64,000 nt of DNA from Luteibacter yeojuensis (GTDB lineage Bacteria > Pseudomonadota > Gammaproteobacteria > Xanthomonadales > Rhodanobacteraceae), in assembly GCF_000964085.1 (NCBI RefSeq), contig NZ_JZRB01000007.1, positions 62,001 to 126,000 of the forward strand. Reading direction: 5' to 3'. Shown in pieces: positions 34,308-43,829 of the stretch (positions within the stretch are counted from its first letter, which is position 1; every line of letters begins with the position of its first letter). The notes under the pieces were generated by a model. It did not search any database. It saw only the letters and a list, made by a program, of their open reading frames with translations, and was not told where the DNA came from. The translations under genes were made by a program, and so were the position numbers.

Positions 34308-34712
34308 TCAGTAGGTCATGGCGGCGGCGTTGAGCGCGCCGACGCACGTGGCCACCACGGCCACGAACAGCGCCACCGAGCACATGTTCGCCTCGATCTT
34401 GCCGCGCAGGTCGCGGACGATGAGCCGAAGCACCCCGTGCGTCGCCAGCTGCACCGCCCATGCGACCGCGCCCCACAGGGCCAGGTCGAGCAGGCTCACG
34501 CTATGGGCGATGGCGCTGGCCAGCGGCAGGACGAAGCCGATGGCGGCGCCGGCCAGGCTGATGGCGGCGGCGAGGTTGCCCGCGCTGATCAGCGCCATCT
34601 CGCGCTGGGGGGTGATCCAGATGTACGTCACCAGGAACGCGACGAAGTAGAGGATGCCCAGGCCAAGGTAGGCCACGAAGGCGGGCAGGGTGAACAGATC
34701 CGCTGCGAACAC
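34308..34712 (-). CDS. DUF350 (YjfL-type) inner-membrane protein
   Basis: 134 residues with four hydrophobic helices (about 8-32, 44-65, 75-95, 112-130), the typical DUF350 length and layout. First gene of the three-gene yjfL-yjfM-yjfC-like operon. In E. coli the corresponding cluster also holds a PspA homologue and other genes; these are absent here. Function unknown; membrane-stress related by association. Confidence 0.85.
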   Translation of the reverse strand: MFAADLFTLPAFVAYLGLGILYFVAFLVTYIWITPQREMALISAGNLAAAISLAGAAIGFVLPLASAIAHSVSLLDLALWGAVAWAVQLATHGVLRLIVRDLRGKIEANMCSVALFVAVVATCVGALNAAAMTY

Positions 34713-34778
34713 GAACGCTTCCTTGTAAAAACGGCCTCCGTTGGCCGCCCCGCCATCATAGGCGAGGCGGCGCCGGTA

Positions 34779-36881
34779 TTACTCGCCCAGCCCCAGCTCA
34801 TTCGCAAAGAATGTCATCGACAGCGCCGCGTTGCCCACCCGCTGGCTGAAGGGTGCACCGATGCCATGCCCGGCGTTCATGCGGGTGAGTAGCAGCACGG
34901 GGTTGCCCGAGGTGCTGGCGTCCTGCAGGCTCGCGGCGAACTTGCGTGACTGCCACGGTGCCACGCGCGGGTCGTTGGCGCCGGTGGTAAGCAGCACCGA
35001 CGGGTAGTTCGTGCCCTTCTTCACGTTGTACAGCGGGCCGTACGCGCGCATGGCCTTGGCTACGGCGGGATCCTTCACCGAGCCGTATTCGCTGACGTTG
35101 TACGGGCCGTTGGCGAACGCGGTTTCGTGGCGGGCCACGTCGTAGATGCCAACCATGGCGACGACGGCACGGTACTGCTCCGGGTGCTGCGTGAGCAGCG
35201 CGCCCATCAGCAGGCCGCCGTTGCTGCCGCCCAGGATGCCGAGGTGCTTCGTGTCGGTCCACTTCGTGTCGACCAGCGCTTTCGAGGCGGCGTAGAAGTC
35301 GTCGAACACATTCTGCTTGCGGGTCTTCTGGCCCTGCTCGTGCCACTGTTCGCCAAACTCGTTACCGCCGCGGATGTTCGCGTAGGCCAGCACGCCGCCG
35401 CGTTCCAGCCATGCCAGGTTGGGGCCGATGAAGCCCGGGGTCACCGGGATGCCGAAACCGCCGTAGCTGTAGAGGATGGTCGGGCGCTTGCCGTTGGGCG
35501 TGATGCCATCCATGGAGATGAGGGTGACGGGGATCTTGGTGCCGTCTTTCGACGTGCCGTCGATGCGGGTGACGCGCACCTTCGAGTAATCGGCGGCGGG
35601 CTTCACCTCGAACACGGTCTTCAGCGTGCCACTGGTGCCGTCGTATTCGGCCCAGCGGGTGGGCTGCGTCCAGCCGCTGTACGTGACCAGCGCCTTGTCC
35701 TGGCCTTCTTCGGCCGCGACGCCGCCGATGGTGATGCCGGTGGCGGGCAGCGGCAGGCGGCGGACGAACGTGGCCTTGCCGTCGTACTGGTCGGCCCACC
35801 AGTCGGGGCCGGCGCTGCGCACCACGAGGAAGCCGTTGCCCATGGGCGTGACGCGCTGGATGGCGCCCTCGCCCTGCGGTAGCACGTCGGTGGCCTTGCC
35901 CGTGGCATCGAGCGCCACGACCTTGCCGCGCGGCGCACCGACGAAGGTCACCACGTAGAGTTTGCCGCCCACCCAGTGCGCCGAACGCACGTCGGCCTCG
36001 CGGCCCAGCGCCTTCTTGAACGCGCCGTTGCCCTGGCGCAGGTAGACCTCGGCCGGGCCACCATCGCCTTCGTTCGCGAGCAGCGCGGTGGCCTTGCCGC
36101 CGTCGCCCGCCATGAGGATGTACTCGGCGACGGGCGAGTAGCCCTTGCCGAACACCACGGTGTCCTTCTCCTGGGTGGTGCCGATGACGTGGTGCGCAAG
36201 GTACGCATCGAACTCGCGCAGTGGCTTGTCCTTGGTCGGCGCGTCGAAGCGCGCGTACGTCACGCCCTTCTCGTCGCCATCCCACGACAGCGCCTGCGGC
36301 GTGGTGCCGCCACCGGCCCACGGCAGGCTATCGCTGAGCGGCTTGCCGGTCTGCGTATCGAGGATGTGGATGGTGGTGAGCTCGCTGCCGCCCTCGGCCG
36401 TGCCGTAGGCGAGGTAGCGGCCGCTCGGCGAGGGCCAGTATTCGGTGATGGCGGTGTTGCCGTCGCCCTTGTTGAGGTCCACCAGCGTGCGGACGGGGCC
36501 ATCGGGCCAGGCCTTCGCCACCAGCACGGGCTGCGGCTGCGGCGGCGTGTTCTCGAAGTAGAACAGCGTGCCACCGGCCAGTTCGGGCGACGAGCGCGTG
36601 GTGGAAGTGATGGCGAGCTCACGGATGCGCGCGCTCAGCTCCTTGCCCATGGGCATCTTGCCGATGGTGCCTTCGGTGTAGGCGTTCTGCGCCTCGATCC
36701 ACTTCTGCACGCCCTCGCCGTCGGGGTTTTCCAGCCAGCGGTACGGGTCGGTGAGCGCCTGGCCGCCGAGGGTGTCCTGCACGGCGTGCTGCGGCGTCGG
36801 CGGCGGGGTGGCCGTGGCGGCATGGGCCGCGCAGGCGGCGAACAGGCTGAGTGCCAGGAGGCGGGGGGCGAAGGGGCGCAT
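34779..36881 (-). CDS. Prolyl oligopeptidase (S9A), exported
   Basis: 700 residues, Sec signal MRPFAPRLLALSLFAACAAHAATA, hence periplasmic or secreted. N-terminal PDPYRWLE-type motif (LTDPYRWLENPDGEGVQKWIEAQN), then a seven-bladed propeller, then an alpha/beta-hydrolase domain with GGSNGGLLMG (Ser about 553), TGANDPRVAPWQ (Asp) and MNAGHGIGAP (His). It cleaves short peptides after proline. The start follows the signal peptide; the 27-codon extension upstream is rejected. It is divergent from a second S9 gene, 120 bp away. Confidence 0.95.
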   Translation of the reverse strand: MRPFAPRLLALSLFAACAAHAATATPPPTPQHAVQDTLGGQALTDPYRWLENPDGEGVQKWIEAQNAYTEGTIGKMPMGKELSARIRELAITSTTRSSPELAGGTLFYFENTPPQPQPVLVAKAWPDGPVRTLVDLNKGDGNTAITEYWPSPSGRYLAYGTAEGGSELTTIHILDTQTGKPLSDSLPWAGGGTTPQALSWDGDEKGVTYARFDAPTKDKPLREFDAYLAHHVIGTTQEKDTVVFGKGYSPVAEYILMAGDGGKATALLANEGDGGPAEVYLRQGNGAFKKALGREADVRSAHWVGGKLYVVTFVGAPRGKVVALDATGKATDVLPQGEGAIQRVTPMGNGFLVVRSAGPDWWADQYDGKATFVRRLPLPATGITIGGVAAEEGQDKALVTYSGWTQPTRWAEYDGTSGTLKTVFEVKPAADYSKVRVTRIDGTSKDGTKIPVTLISMDGITPNGKRPTILYSYGGFGIPVTPGFIGPNLAWLERGGVLAYANIRGGNEFGEQWHEQGQKTRKQNVFDDFYAASKALVDTKWTDTKHLGILGGSNGGLLMGALLTQHPEQYRAVVAMVGIYDVARHETAFANGPYNVSEYGSVKDPAVAKAMRAYGPLYNVKKGTNYPSVLLTTGANDPRVAPWQSRKFAASLQDASTSGNPVLLLTRMNAGHGIGAPFSQRVGNAALSMTFFANELGLGE

Positions 36882-37001
36882 GGGGCAACCTCGGGGAACG
36901 GGGCACCGAGCGTAGCAAACCCATGACGCCTGGCACCCCTGCCGCCAGTTGGGGCGCGGCACCCGTTATCCTCGTCCGATTTACCGTTGCAAGGCCACCC
37001 C

Positions 37002-39407
37002 ATGCGCACGCTCGCCACCGCCCTTCTCGCCGCCCTGGCCGCCGCGCCGGCCCTCGCCGCGCCGCCCCCGCCGCTGGACATGGAAACGATCATGGCCGAC
37101 CCGGACTGGATCGGGCAGGCGGTGGAAGACCCGTACTGGAGCGTCGACGGCAGCCAGGTCTACTACTCGCTCAAGCGCGACGGCAGCCCGGTGCGCGACC
37201 TCTACCGCGTGCCTGCGGCGGGCGGCCCGGCCGTGAAGCTCGACCCCGCGGCCGCCGCCACGGCCGATGGCACGAAGCAGGTGTTCGACCACGACCACCG
37301 CCACGCGGCCTTCGTGCGCCATGGCGACATCTTCCTCCGCGACGTGGCCAGTGGCCGCACCGTGCAGGTCACGCGCTCCGCGAAGGCCGAGACCTCGCCG
37401 CGCCTTTCGGCCGATGGCCGCCTGCTCACGTGGCGCGCGGGCGACGACTGGTTCGCGTACGACACGGCGGGCGGCCCGGCGTGGCAGGCCGCCGTGGTCG
37501 AGGCCAAGGACGATCCGAAGAAAGACAAGAGCGACGACCTGCAGGACCAGCAACAGGCGCTGTTCTCCACGCTGCGCGGGCTGAAGAGCGACGAAAAGGC
37601 GATGAAGGCCGATGCGGACCAGCTCGCCGCCGCTGACCCGGCCCGCGCGCCGGAATCGTTCTACCTCGGCAAGGATGTCGCCATCGTCGACACCTCGCTC
37701 TCGCCCGATGGCCGCTACATGCTGGTGGTGACGAAGGCCAAGGGCGCGGATGACGGCAAGGTGGCCGACCTCACCCATTACGTCACCGACTCGGGTTACG
37801 CCGAGCCGGAAAGCACGCGCACCTACGTGGGCCGCAACGACCCGGCGCCGCAGGCGCTGAAGCTGCTCGACCTGCGAGGCCACGCCGTGTTCAACCTCGA
37901 TACCGCCACGCTGCCGGGCATCCACGACGACCCGCTCGCGGATATCCGCGCGAAGACCGTTGCCGCCCTGCGCAAGGAAGGCAAGGACGACCGCGCCGAC
38001 GCGCTGGCGGTGCCGAAGACGCGCCCGGTGGTGGTGAATGCCGAATACAGCCCGGGCATCGTGTGGAGCGACGATGGCCAGCAGGTGGCCGTGCAGCTGC
38101 GCGCGGTGGACAACAAGGATCGCTGGATCGCCACGGTGGATTTCGCCCACCATGCACTCGCCACCCAGCACCGCCTCACCGACAAGGCGTGGATCAACTG
38201 GGACAACAACGATTTCGGCTTCCTGCGCGATGGCCGCACGCTGTGGTACCTGAGCGAGGAAAGCGGTTACTCGCACCTCTACACGCGCCCCCTCGGCGGC
38301 AAGGCCACGGCGCTCACATCGGGCCACTTCGAGGTCGACCACCCGGTGCTCAGCGGCGACGGCAAGACGTTCTACGTGCGCACCAACCCGGTGGCGCCGT
38401 ACAGCTTCGATGTCTACAAGGTGCCGGCGGCGGGTGGCGCGCTCACGCGCGTCACGAAGTACGAGGGCATGGATGATTTCGCGCTGTCGCCCGATGGCCG
38501 CCAGCTGGCCGTGCTGCACTCCGCGCCGTACGTGCCCTCGCAGCTCGCCACGGTGGGCGTCGATGGCGGTACGCCGCGCGAGCTCACCCACACGGTGAAG
38601 CCGGCCTTCGCCGAACGCCAGTGGATCGCGCCGAAGATCGTGCAGGTGCCGTCGAAGCACGGCGCCGGCACCATTTATGCGAAGTTCTACGGCCCGGCCG
38701 ATGCCACGCAAGCCGCCTCGCGGCCCGCCGTGATCTTCGTGCATGGCGCGGGCTATCTGCAGAACGTGCACCTGTCGTACCCGTCGTACTTCCGCGAGCA
38801 GATGTTTCACAACCTGCTGGTGCAGCGCGGCTACGTGGTGCTCGACATGGATTACCGCGCGTCGAAGGGCTACGGCCGCGACTGGCGCACGGCCATCTAC
38901 CGCAACATGGGCCATCCGGAACTGGACGACCTGCTCGACGGCAAGGCCTGGCTGGTTGCGAACCAGGGCGTCGACCCGAAGCGCGTGGGCATCTACGGCG
39001 GCAGCTACGGTGGCTTCATGACCCTGATGGCCCTGCTGCGCGCGCCGGGCGAATTCGCGGCCGGCGCCGCGTTGCGCCCGGTCACCGACTGGACTTCGTA
39101 CAACCACGACTACACCGCCAACATCCTCAACGACCCGCAGCTCGATCCCGAGGCCTACGCCACCAGCTCGCCCATCCAGTACGCCGACAAGCTGCAGGAC
39201 CCGCTGCTGATCGAACACGGCCTCATCGACGACAACGTGCTGGCCAGCGATTCGATCCGCCTGTACCAGCGCTTCATCGAACTGCACAAAAAGAACTTCT
39301 GGATGTCGCTGTACCCGATGGAGCGCCACGGCTTCGTCCACCCCGATTCGTGGCACGACGAATACCGCCGCATCGATGAATTGTTCAAGGACAAGCTCGG
39401 CCAATAA
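37002..39407 (+). CDS. S9 family peptidase with DPP-IV-like propeller, exported
   Basis: 801 residues. Signal peptide MRTLATALLAALAAAPALA; AAGG is 9 nt before ATG 37002, preferred over a TTG five codons up. A WD/Kelch-like propeller (for example YSLKRDGSPVRDLYRVPAAGG, WLSEESGYSHLY-type) precedes the catalytic domain: IYGGSYGGFMTLMALL (Ser668), IDDNVLASDS (Asp), MERHGFVHPDSWHDEY (His). Probably a periplasmic di- or aminopeptidase acting on peptides, complementary to the divergent S9A enzyme. A charged insert KDDPKKDKSDDLQDQQQA lies near residue 170. Confidence 0.95.
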   Translation: MRTLATALLAALAAAPALAAPPPPLDMETIMADPDWIGQAVEDPYWSVDGSQVYYSLKRDGSPVRDLYRVPAAGGPAVKLDPAAAATADGTKQVFDHDHRHAAFVRHGDIFLRDVASGRTVQVTRSAKAETSPRLSADGRLLTWRAGDDWFAYDTAGGPAWQAAVVEAKDDPKKDKSDDLQDQQQALFSTLRGLKSDEKAMKADADQLAAADPARAPESFYLGKDVAIVDTSLSPDGRYMLVVTKAKGADDGKVADLTHYVTDSGYAEPESTRTYVGRNDPAPQALKLLDLRGHAVFNLDTATLPGIHDDPLADIRAKTVAALRKEGKDDRADALAVPKTRPVVVNAEYSPGIVWSDDGQQVAVQLRAVDNKDRWIATVDFAHHALATQHRLTDKAWINWDNNDFGFLRDGRTLWYLSEESGYSHLYTRPLGGKATALTSGHFEVDHPVLSGDGKTFYVRTNPVAPYSFDVYKVPAAGGALTRVTKYEGMDDFALSPDGRQLAVLHSAPYVPSQLATVGVDGGTPRELTHTVKPAFAERQWIAPKIVQVPSKHGAGTIYAKFYGPADATQAASRPAVIFVHGAGYLQNVHLSYPSYFREQMFHNLLVQRGYVVLDMDYRASKGYGRDWRTAIYRNMGHPELDDLLDGKAWLVANQGVDPKRVGIYGGSYGGFMTLMALLRAPGEFAAGAALRPVTDWTSYNHDYTANILNDPQLDPEAYATSSPIQYADKLQDPLLIEHGLIDDNVLASDSIRLYQRFIELHKKNFWMSLYPMERHGFVHPDSWHDEYRRIDELFKDKLGQ

Positions 39408-39424
39408 AGCGCCCGCCCACCCCA

Positions 39425-39494
39425 TGTAGGAGCCCACCCCCGTGGGCGACCGCTCTTCGCGAATGGCTGTCGCCCACGGGTGTGGGCTCCTACA
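39425..39494. repeat. Inverted REP pair
   Basis: Units at 39425-39450 and 39468-39494 (GTAGGAGC, stem CCCAC/GTGGG, GCGAC) after the S9 gene and before the kdp control region. Confidence 0.9.
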
Positions 39495-39521
39495 CGCAAG
39501 CAGGCAAGCGTGCATGGTGAA

Positions 39522-39570
39522 AATTTACGCGGAATTTACGGCGGTGCCTGCCGGCCTTACACCGTAAATA
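39522..39570 (+). promoter_or_regulatory. Putative KdpE-binding region of the kdp operon
   Basis: AATTTACG repeats exactly at 39522-39529 and 39533-39540, an 11-bp period as used by OmpR/KdpE-type regulators; an inverted CCGTAAATA follows at 39562-39570. It lies about 80-100 bp before the first small kdp gene. The half-site TTTAC matches the T-rich elements of known KdpE sites. Confidence 0.55.
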
Positions 39571-39619
39571 TCCACGCGGCAGAAAAATACGCTCCGTCCC
39601 CTCATGACGGAACCTTCCC

Positions 39620-39709
39620 GTGGAATTCCTGTGCGTCCTCCTCATCGTCGTGCTCACGGCGGTGACGATCGGCTTCCTGATGATCTGCGACCGGCTCGGT
39701 CGCCGCTAA
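39620..39709 (+). CDS. 29-residue membrane peptide at the head of the kdp operon
   Basis: Reads from GTG 39620 to TAA: one hydrophobic helix (EFLCVLLIVVLTAVTIGFLMIC) and a charged end DRLGRR. GGAA lies about 8 nt before the GTG. Small one-helix ORFs ahead of kdpF are common in kdp operons of related bacteria. The coding call rests on size, position and the ribosome-binding site; function unknown, perhaps a further small subunit. Confidence 0.7.
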   Translation: MEFLCVLLIVVLTAVTIGFLMICDRLGRR

Positions 39710-39719
39710 GGGAGCCGCC

Positions 39720-39812
39720 ATGTCCTTCATCTATGTCGTGGCCACGCTGCTTGCCGTGGCCCTGTGCGGCTACCTTTGCGTGGCCCTGCTGAAGCCGGAG
39801 TGGTTCGAATGA
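39720..39812 (+). CDS. kdpF: KdpF small subunit
   Basis: 30 residues, MSFIYVVATLLAVALCGYLCVALLKPEWFE: one membrane helix and the KPE.F ending typical of KdpF, which stabilises the KdpFABC complex. GGGAG lies 6 nt before ATG. Its stop overlaps the start of kdpA (ATGA). Confidence 0.92.
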   Translation: MSFIYVVATLLAVALCGYLCVALLKPEWFE

Positions 39813-41530
39813 CCACCAACGACTTCCTGCAGCTTGGCCTTTACCTCGCCGTGTTGATGGCCCTGGTAAAACCGCTGGGCGCCTACATGGCGCTCGTGTT
39901 CGCCGATGCGCCCAACCGGGTGACACGGGTGGGTGCGCCCGTCGAACGCCTGCTCTACCGGCTCGCTGGCGTGCGTGCCGACGAAGACATGGGCTGGAAG
40001 CGCTACGCCCTCGCCATGCTGGTCTTCAACGTGGCCGGCGTGGCCGCGGTGTACCTGCTGCAGCGCACGCAGCAGTGGTTGCCGCTGAACCCGCAGCACC
40101 TGGGCACCATCACGCCCGATTCGGCGATGAACACCGCCATCAGCTTTGCCACCAACACCAACTGGCAGGGCTACGCGGGTGAATCGACCATGAGCTACCT
40201 CACCCAGATGCTCGGCCTGGCGGTGCAGAACTTCCTTTCCGCGGCCACGGGCATCGCCGTGCTCATCGCGGTGGTGCGTGGCTTCGCGCGCCGCGGCGCC
40301 GGGGCCGTCGGCAATTTCTGGGTCGACGTGACGCGCACCACGGTGTACATCCTGGTGCCCTTCTCCCTCCTTATCGCCGTGCTGCTCCTCTCGCAGGGCG
40401 TGGTGCAGACGCTTTCGCCGTACGTGGACGTCGCCACGCTGCAGCATGGCACGCAAAGCCTGCCGCTGGGCCCGGTCGCCTCGCAGGAGGCGATCAAGAT
40501 GCTCGGCACGAACGGCGGCGGTTTCTTCAACGCGAACTCGGCGCACCCGTTCGAAAACCCCACGCCGTTCTCCAACTTCATCGAGATGCTGGCTATCTTC
40601 GCGATCCCGGCCTCGCTCTGCTACACCTTCGGGAGCATGGTGGGCGACCGTCGCCAGGGCTGGGCCATCCTTGCCACGATGCTGCTGATCTTCGTGCCGC
40701 TCACCGTCGGCCTGGTGGCCGCGGAGCAGGCCGGTAATCCGGCCTTGCACGGCCTCGCCATCGACGCGCAGGCATCGGCGATGCAGGCCGGCGGTAACAT
40801 GGAAGGCAAGGAAACCCGCTTTGGCATCGCCTCTTCCGGCCTGTTCGCGGCCATCACCACGGCCGCTTCGTGTGGCGCGGTGAACGCCATGCACGATTCG
40901 CTCACGCCACTGGGCGGCCTGGTGCCGATGTGGCTGATGCAGCTGGGCGAGGTGATCTTCGGCGGCGTGGGCTCCGGGCTATACGGCATGCTGGCCTTCG
41001 CCGTGGTCGCGGTCTTCATCGCGGGCCTCATGGTGGGCCGCACGCCGGAATACCTGGGCAAGAAGATCGAGGCCCACGAGATGAAGATGGCGAGCCTGGC
41101 CGTGCTCATCCCCTGCGCGCTGGTGGTGGTGTGCACCGCCATCGCGGTGATGGTGCCAGGCGGCAAGGCGGGCATCGCCAACCCCGGCGCGCACGGCTTC
41201 AGCGAAATGCTCTATGCCGTGAGCTCGGCTGCCAACAACAACGGCAGCGCGTTCGCCGGCCTTTCCGCGAACACGCCGTTCTGGAACACCTTGCTGGCCA
41301 TCTGCATGTTCCTGGCGCGGTTCCCGCTTGCCATCGCCATGCTGGCCATGGCCGGTTCGCTGGCCGCCAAGCGCCACGTGCCGCCCTCGGCCGGCACCCT
41401 GCCTACGCACACGCCGCTGTTCATCGCGCTGCTGGCCTGCGTCGTCATCGTCGTCGGCGCGCTTACCTTCCTCCCGGCGCTGGCCCTCGGGCCGATCGTC
41501 GAGCACCTCACGTCCATCACGGGCCACTGA
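39809..41530 (+). CDS. kdpA: Potassium-transporting ATPase subunit A
   Basis: 573 residues, about ten membrane helices. This is the channel-like K+-selective subunit. Recognisable: GLAVQNFLSAATGIAVLIAVVRGF, TNGGGFFNANSAHPFENPTP (first filter region), TSCGAVNAMHDSLTPLGG-type filter segment, MLGEVIFGGVGSGLYGML-like and SSAANNNGSAFAGLSANTPF. ATG 39809 overlaps kdpF; a longer in-frame start is rejected. It hands K+ to KdpB, 3 bp downstream. Confidence 0.97.
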   Translation: MTTNDFLQLGLYLAVLMALVKPLGAYMALVFADAPNRVTRVGAPVERLLYRLAGVRADEDMGWKRYALAMLVFNVAGVAAVYLLQRTQQWLPLNPQHLGTITPDSAMNTAISFATNTNWQGYAGESTMSYLTQMLGLAVQNFLSAATGIAVLIAVVRGFARRGAGAVGNFWVDVTRTTVYILVPFSLLIAVLLLSQGVVQTLSPYVDVATLQHGTQSLPLGPVASQEAIKMLGTNGGGFFNANSAHPFENPTPFSNFIEMLAIFAIPASLCYTFGSMVGDRRQGWAILATMLLIFVPLTVGLVAAEQAGNPALHGLAIDAQASAMQAGGNMEGKETRFGIASSGLFAAITTAASCGAVNAMHDSLTPLGGLVPMWLMQLGEVIFGGVGSGLYGMLAFAVVAVFIAGLMVGRTPEYLGKKIEAHEMKMASLAVLIPCALVVVCTAIAVMVPGGKAGIANPGAHGFSEMLYAVSSAANNNGSAFAGLSANTPFWNTLLAICMFLARFPLAIAMLAMAGSLAAKRHVPPSAGTLPTHTPLFIALLACVVIVVGALTFLPALALGPIVEHLTSITGH

Positions 41531-41533
41531 ATC

Positions 41534-43603
41534 ATGACCACCCAAGCCCATGCCCCGCGCGGCTTCGACCGCGCGCTGGTGGCGCGCGCCCTCCGCGACG
41601 CGTTCACCAAGCTCAACCCCCGCCTGCAGTTCCGCAACCCGGTGATGTTCGTCGTGTTCGTGTGCAGCGTCCTCACCACCCTGTTGTGGGTGCAGGCGCT
41701 GGCGGGCCACGGTGAAGCGCCCACCGGCTTCATCTTCCAGATCTGCCTGTGGCTGTGGTTCACGCTGTTGTTCGCCAACTTCGCCGAAGCCCTGGCCGAG
41801 GGCCGCGGCAAGGCGCAGGCCGACGCGCTGCGCGGCTCGCGCCGCGACGTGGCCGCGAAGAAGCTGGTGGCGCCCCAACGCGATGCGCAGGTGGTGTTCA
41901 CGCCGTCGAGTGAACTGCGCACCGGCCACCATGTTCTCGTTGAAGCCGGTGACATCGTGCCGGGCGATGGCGAGATCATCGACGGCGCGGCCAGCGTGGA
42001 CGAGAGCGCCATCACCGGCGAATCCGCGCCGGTGATCCGTGAAGCCGGCGGCGATCGCAGTGCCGTGACCGGGGGCACCCGCGTGCTTTCCGACTGGCTG
42101 GTGATGCGCATCACCAGCAACCCGGGCGAGAGCTTCCTCGACCGCATGATCGCGATGGTGGAAGGCGCCTCGCGCCGCAAGACACCCAACGAGATCGCGC
42201 TAACCATCCTGCTGGCGAAGTTCACGCTGATCTTCCTGCTCGCCTGCGGCACCTTGCTGCCGTATTCGATCTACAGCGTGGAAGCGGCGGGCAGCGGCAA
42301 CCCCATCACGCTCACCGTGCTGGTGGCGCTGCTGGTGTGCCTGATCCCCACCACCATCGGCGCACTGCTCTCCGCCATCGGCATCGCCGGCATGGACCGG
42401 ATGATCCGCGCCAACGTCATCGCCACCTCGGGCCGCGCGGTGGAAGCCGCCGGCGACGTGGACGTGCTGCTGCTCGACAAGACCGGCACCATTACCCTGG
42501 GCAACCGCCAGGCGGTGGCGTTCCACCCGGCGCCGGGCATCGAGGAGCGCGAGCTTGCCGAAGCGGCCGACCTCGCCTCGCGCGCCGACGAGACGCCGGA
42601 AGGCCGCAGCATCGTCGTGCTGGCCGAGACGATGGCCGGCGTCGGCGGCCGTCGCCGCGATGCGGACGCCACCTTCGTGCCGTTCACCGCGCAGACGCGC
42701 ATGAGCGGCGTGGATACGGGCACCCGGCACATCCGCAAGGGCGCCATCGACGCGGTGGAGCGCTATCTCAGTGCGCAGGACAGCCACCTGCCGCCGCTGG
42801 TGAAACGCATGGCCGAGGACGTGGCCCGCCGTGGCGCCACGCCGCTCATCGTGGTGGACGGCGCGCTCACGCTGGGCGTGGTCGAGCTGAAGGACATCGT
42901 GAAGGACGGCATCAAGGAGCGCTTCGCCGAGATGCGCCGCATGGGCATCCGCACGGTGATGATCACCGGCGACAACCCGCTCACCGCCGCGGCCATCGCC
43001 GCCGAAGCGGGCGTGGATGATTTCCTCGCCGAGGCCACGCCGGAAGCCAAGCTGGCCTACATCCGCGACATGCAGGCCGAGAACCGGCTGGTGGCGATGT
43101 GCGGCGACGGCACCAACGATGCGCCGGCGCTGGCCCAGGCCGACGTGGCCGTGGCGATGAACAGCGGCACGCAGGCGGCGAAGGAAGCCGGCAACATGGT
43201 CGACCTGGACTCCAACCCGACCAAGCTGATCGAGGTGGTGGCCATCGGCAAGCAGATGCTGATCACGCGTGGCGCGCTCACCACGTTCTCGATCAGCAAC
43301 GACATCGCCAAGTACTTCGCGATCATCCCCGCCGCCTTCGCCACCACCTACCCAGCGCTCAACGCGCTGAACGTGATGCACCTGGCCACGCCGCAGAGCG
43401 CGATCCTGTCGGCGGTGATCTTCAACGCGCTGATCATCATCTTCCTCATCCCGCTCGCCCTGAAAGGCGTGGCCTACCGCGCCATGGGCGCCGCCGCGCT
43501 GCTGCGCCGCAACCTGCTGGTGTACGGCCTGGGTGGCGTCGTCGTGCCGTTCATCGGCATCAAGCTCATCGACATGTTGCTGGTCCTCGTCGGGCTGGCC
43601 TGA
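41534..43603 (+). CDS. kdpB: Potassium-transporting ATPase subunit B
   Basis: 689 residues, a P-type ATPase. Phosphorylation motif [13 protein letters not shown] (Asp315), the actuator loop ITGESAPV, nucleotide-binding [10 protein letters not shown] and hinge [31 protein letters not shown] are all intact. ATP hydrolysis here drives K+ import through KdpA. It begins 3 bp after kdpA. In most operons kdpC follows directly; here two other genes intervene (43619 and 43830). Confidence 0.97.
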   Translation: MTTQAHAPRGFDRALVARALRDAFTKLNPRLQFRNPVMFVVFVCSVLTTLLWVQALAGHGEAPTGFIFQICLWLWFTLLFANFAEALAEGRGKAQADALRGSRRDVAAKKLVAPQRDAQVVFTPSSELRTGHHVLVEAGDIVPGDGEIIDGAASVDESAITGESAPVIREAGGDRSAVTGGTRVLSDWLVMRITSNPGESFLDRMIAMVEGASRRKTPNEIALTILLAKFTLIFLLACGTLLPYSIYSVEAAGSGNPITLTVLVALLVCLIPTTIGALLSAIGIAGMDRMIRANVIATSGRAVEAAGDVDVLLLDKTGTITLGNRQAVAFHPAPGIEERELAEAADLASRADETPEGRSIVVLAETMAGVGGRRRDADATFVPFTAQTRMSGVDTGTRHIRKGAIDAVERYLSAQDSHLPPLVKRMAEDVARRGATPLIVVDGALTLGVVELKDIVKDGIKERFAEMRRMGIRTVMITGDNPLTAAAIAAEAGVDDFLAEATPEAKLAYIRDMQAENRLVAMCGDGTNDAPALAQADVAVAMNSGTQAAKEAGNMVDLDSNPTKLIEVVAIGKQMLITRGALTTFSISNDIAKYFAIIPAAFATTYPALNALNVMHLATPQSAILSAVIFNALIIIFLIPLALKGVAYRAMGAAALLRRNLLVYGLGGVVVPFIGIKLIDMLLVLVGLA

Positions 43604-43618
43604 AGCGGAGTAACCCCC

Positions 43619-43810
43619 ATGCATACCGTGAACCTCACCGTGCTCATCGACGACCCGGCCGACATCGACATGGAAGTGCGCGTCGTGGCCCCCGACACCA
43701 CGGCCACGGCGGCCAGCGCCACCGTCACCCCGCTGAAGCCGCGCAACGCGCCGGCCATCGCCAGCACGGCCGACGACGACTACACCCTCGGCGGCTACGC
43801 CGGCATCTGA
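43619..43810 (+). CDS. 63-residue protein of unknown function inside the kdp operon
   Basis: Small acidic protein, 63 residues, no signal peptide or membrane helix. It starts MHTVNLTVLIDDPADIDMEVRVVAPD, a beta-strand-like stretch, then an Ala/Thr-rich middle and the end DDDYTLGGYAGI. GGAG lies about 8 nt before ATG; 15 bp after kdpB and 19 bp before the porin gene, so almost surely co-transcribed. I recognise no family. It could be a cytoplasmic accessory of Kdp or linked to the porin. Confidence 0.7.
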   Translation: MHTVNLTVLIDDPADIDMEVRVVAPDTTATAASATVTPLKPRNAPAIASTADDDYTLGGYAGI

Positions 43811-43829
43811 ACCAACCCAAGAAGACCCC

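Noticed and set aside
36981-39515. 844-codon open frame on the strand opposite the S9 peptidase
   Set aside because: Shadow of a GC-rich gene: the composition is rich in His, Arg and Val with no motif, and the plus-strand gene has a signal peptide and a full catalytic triad.
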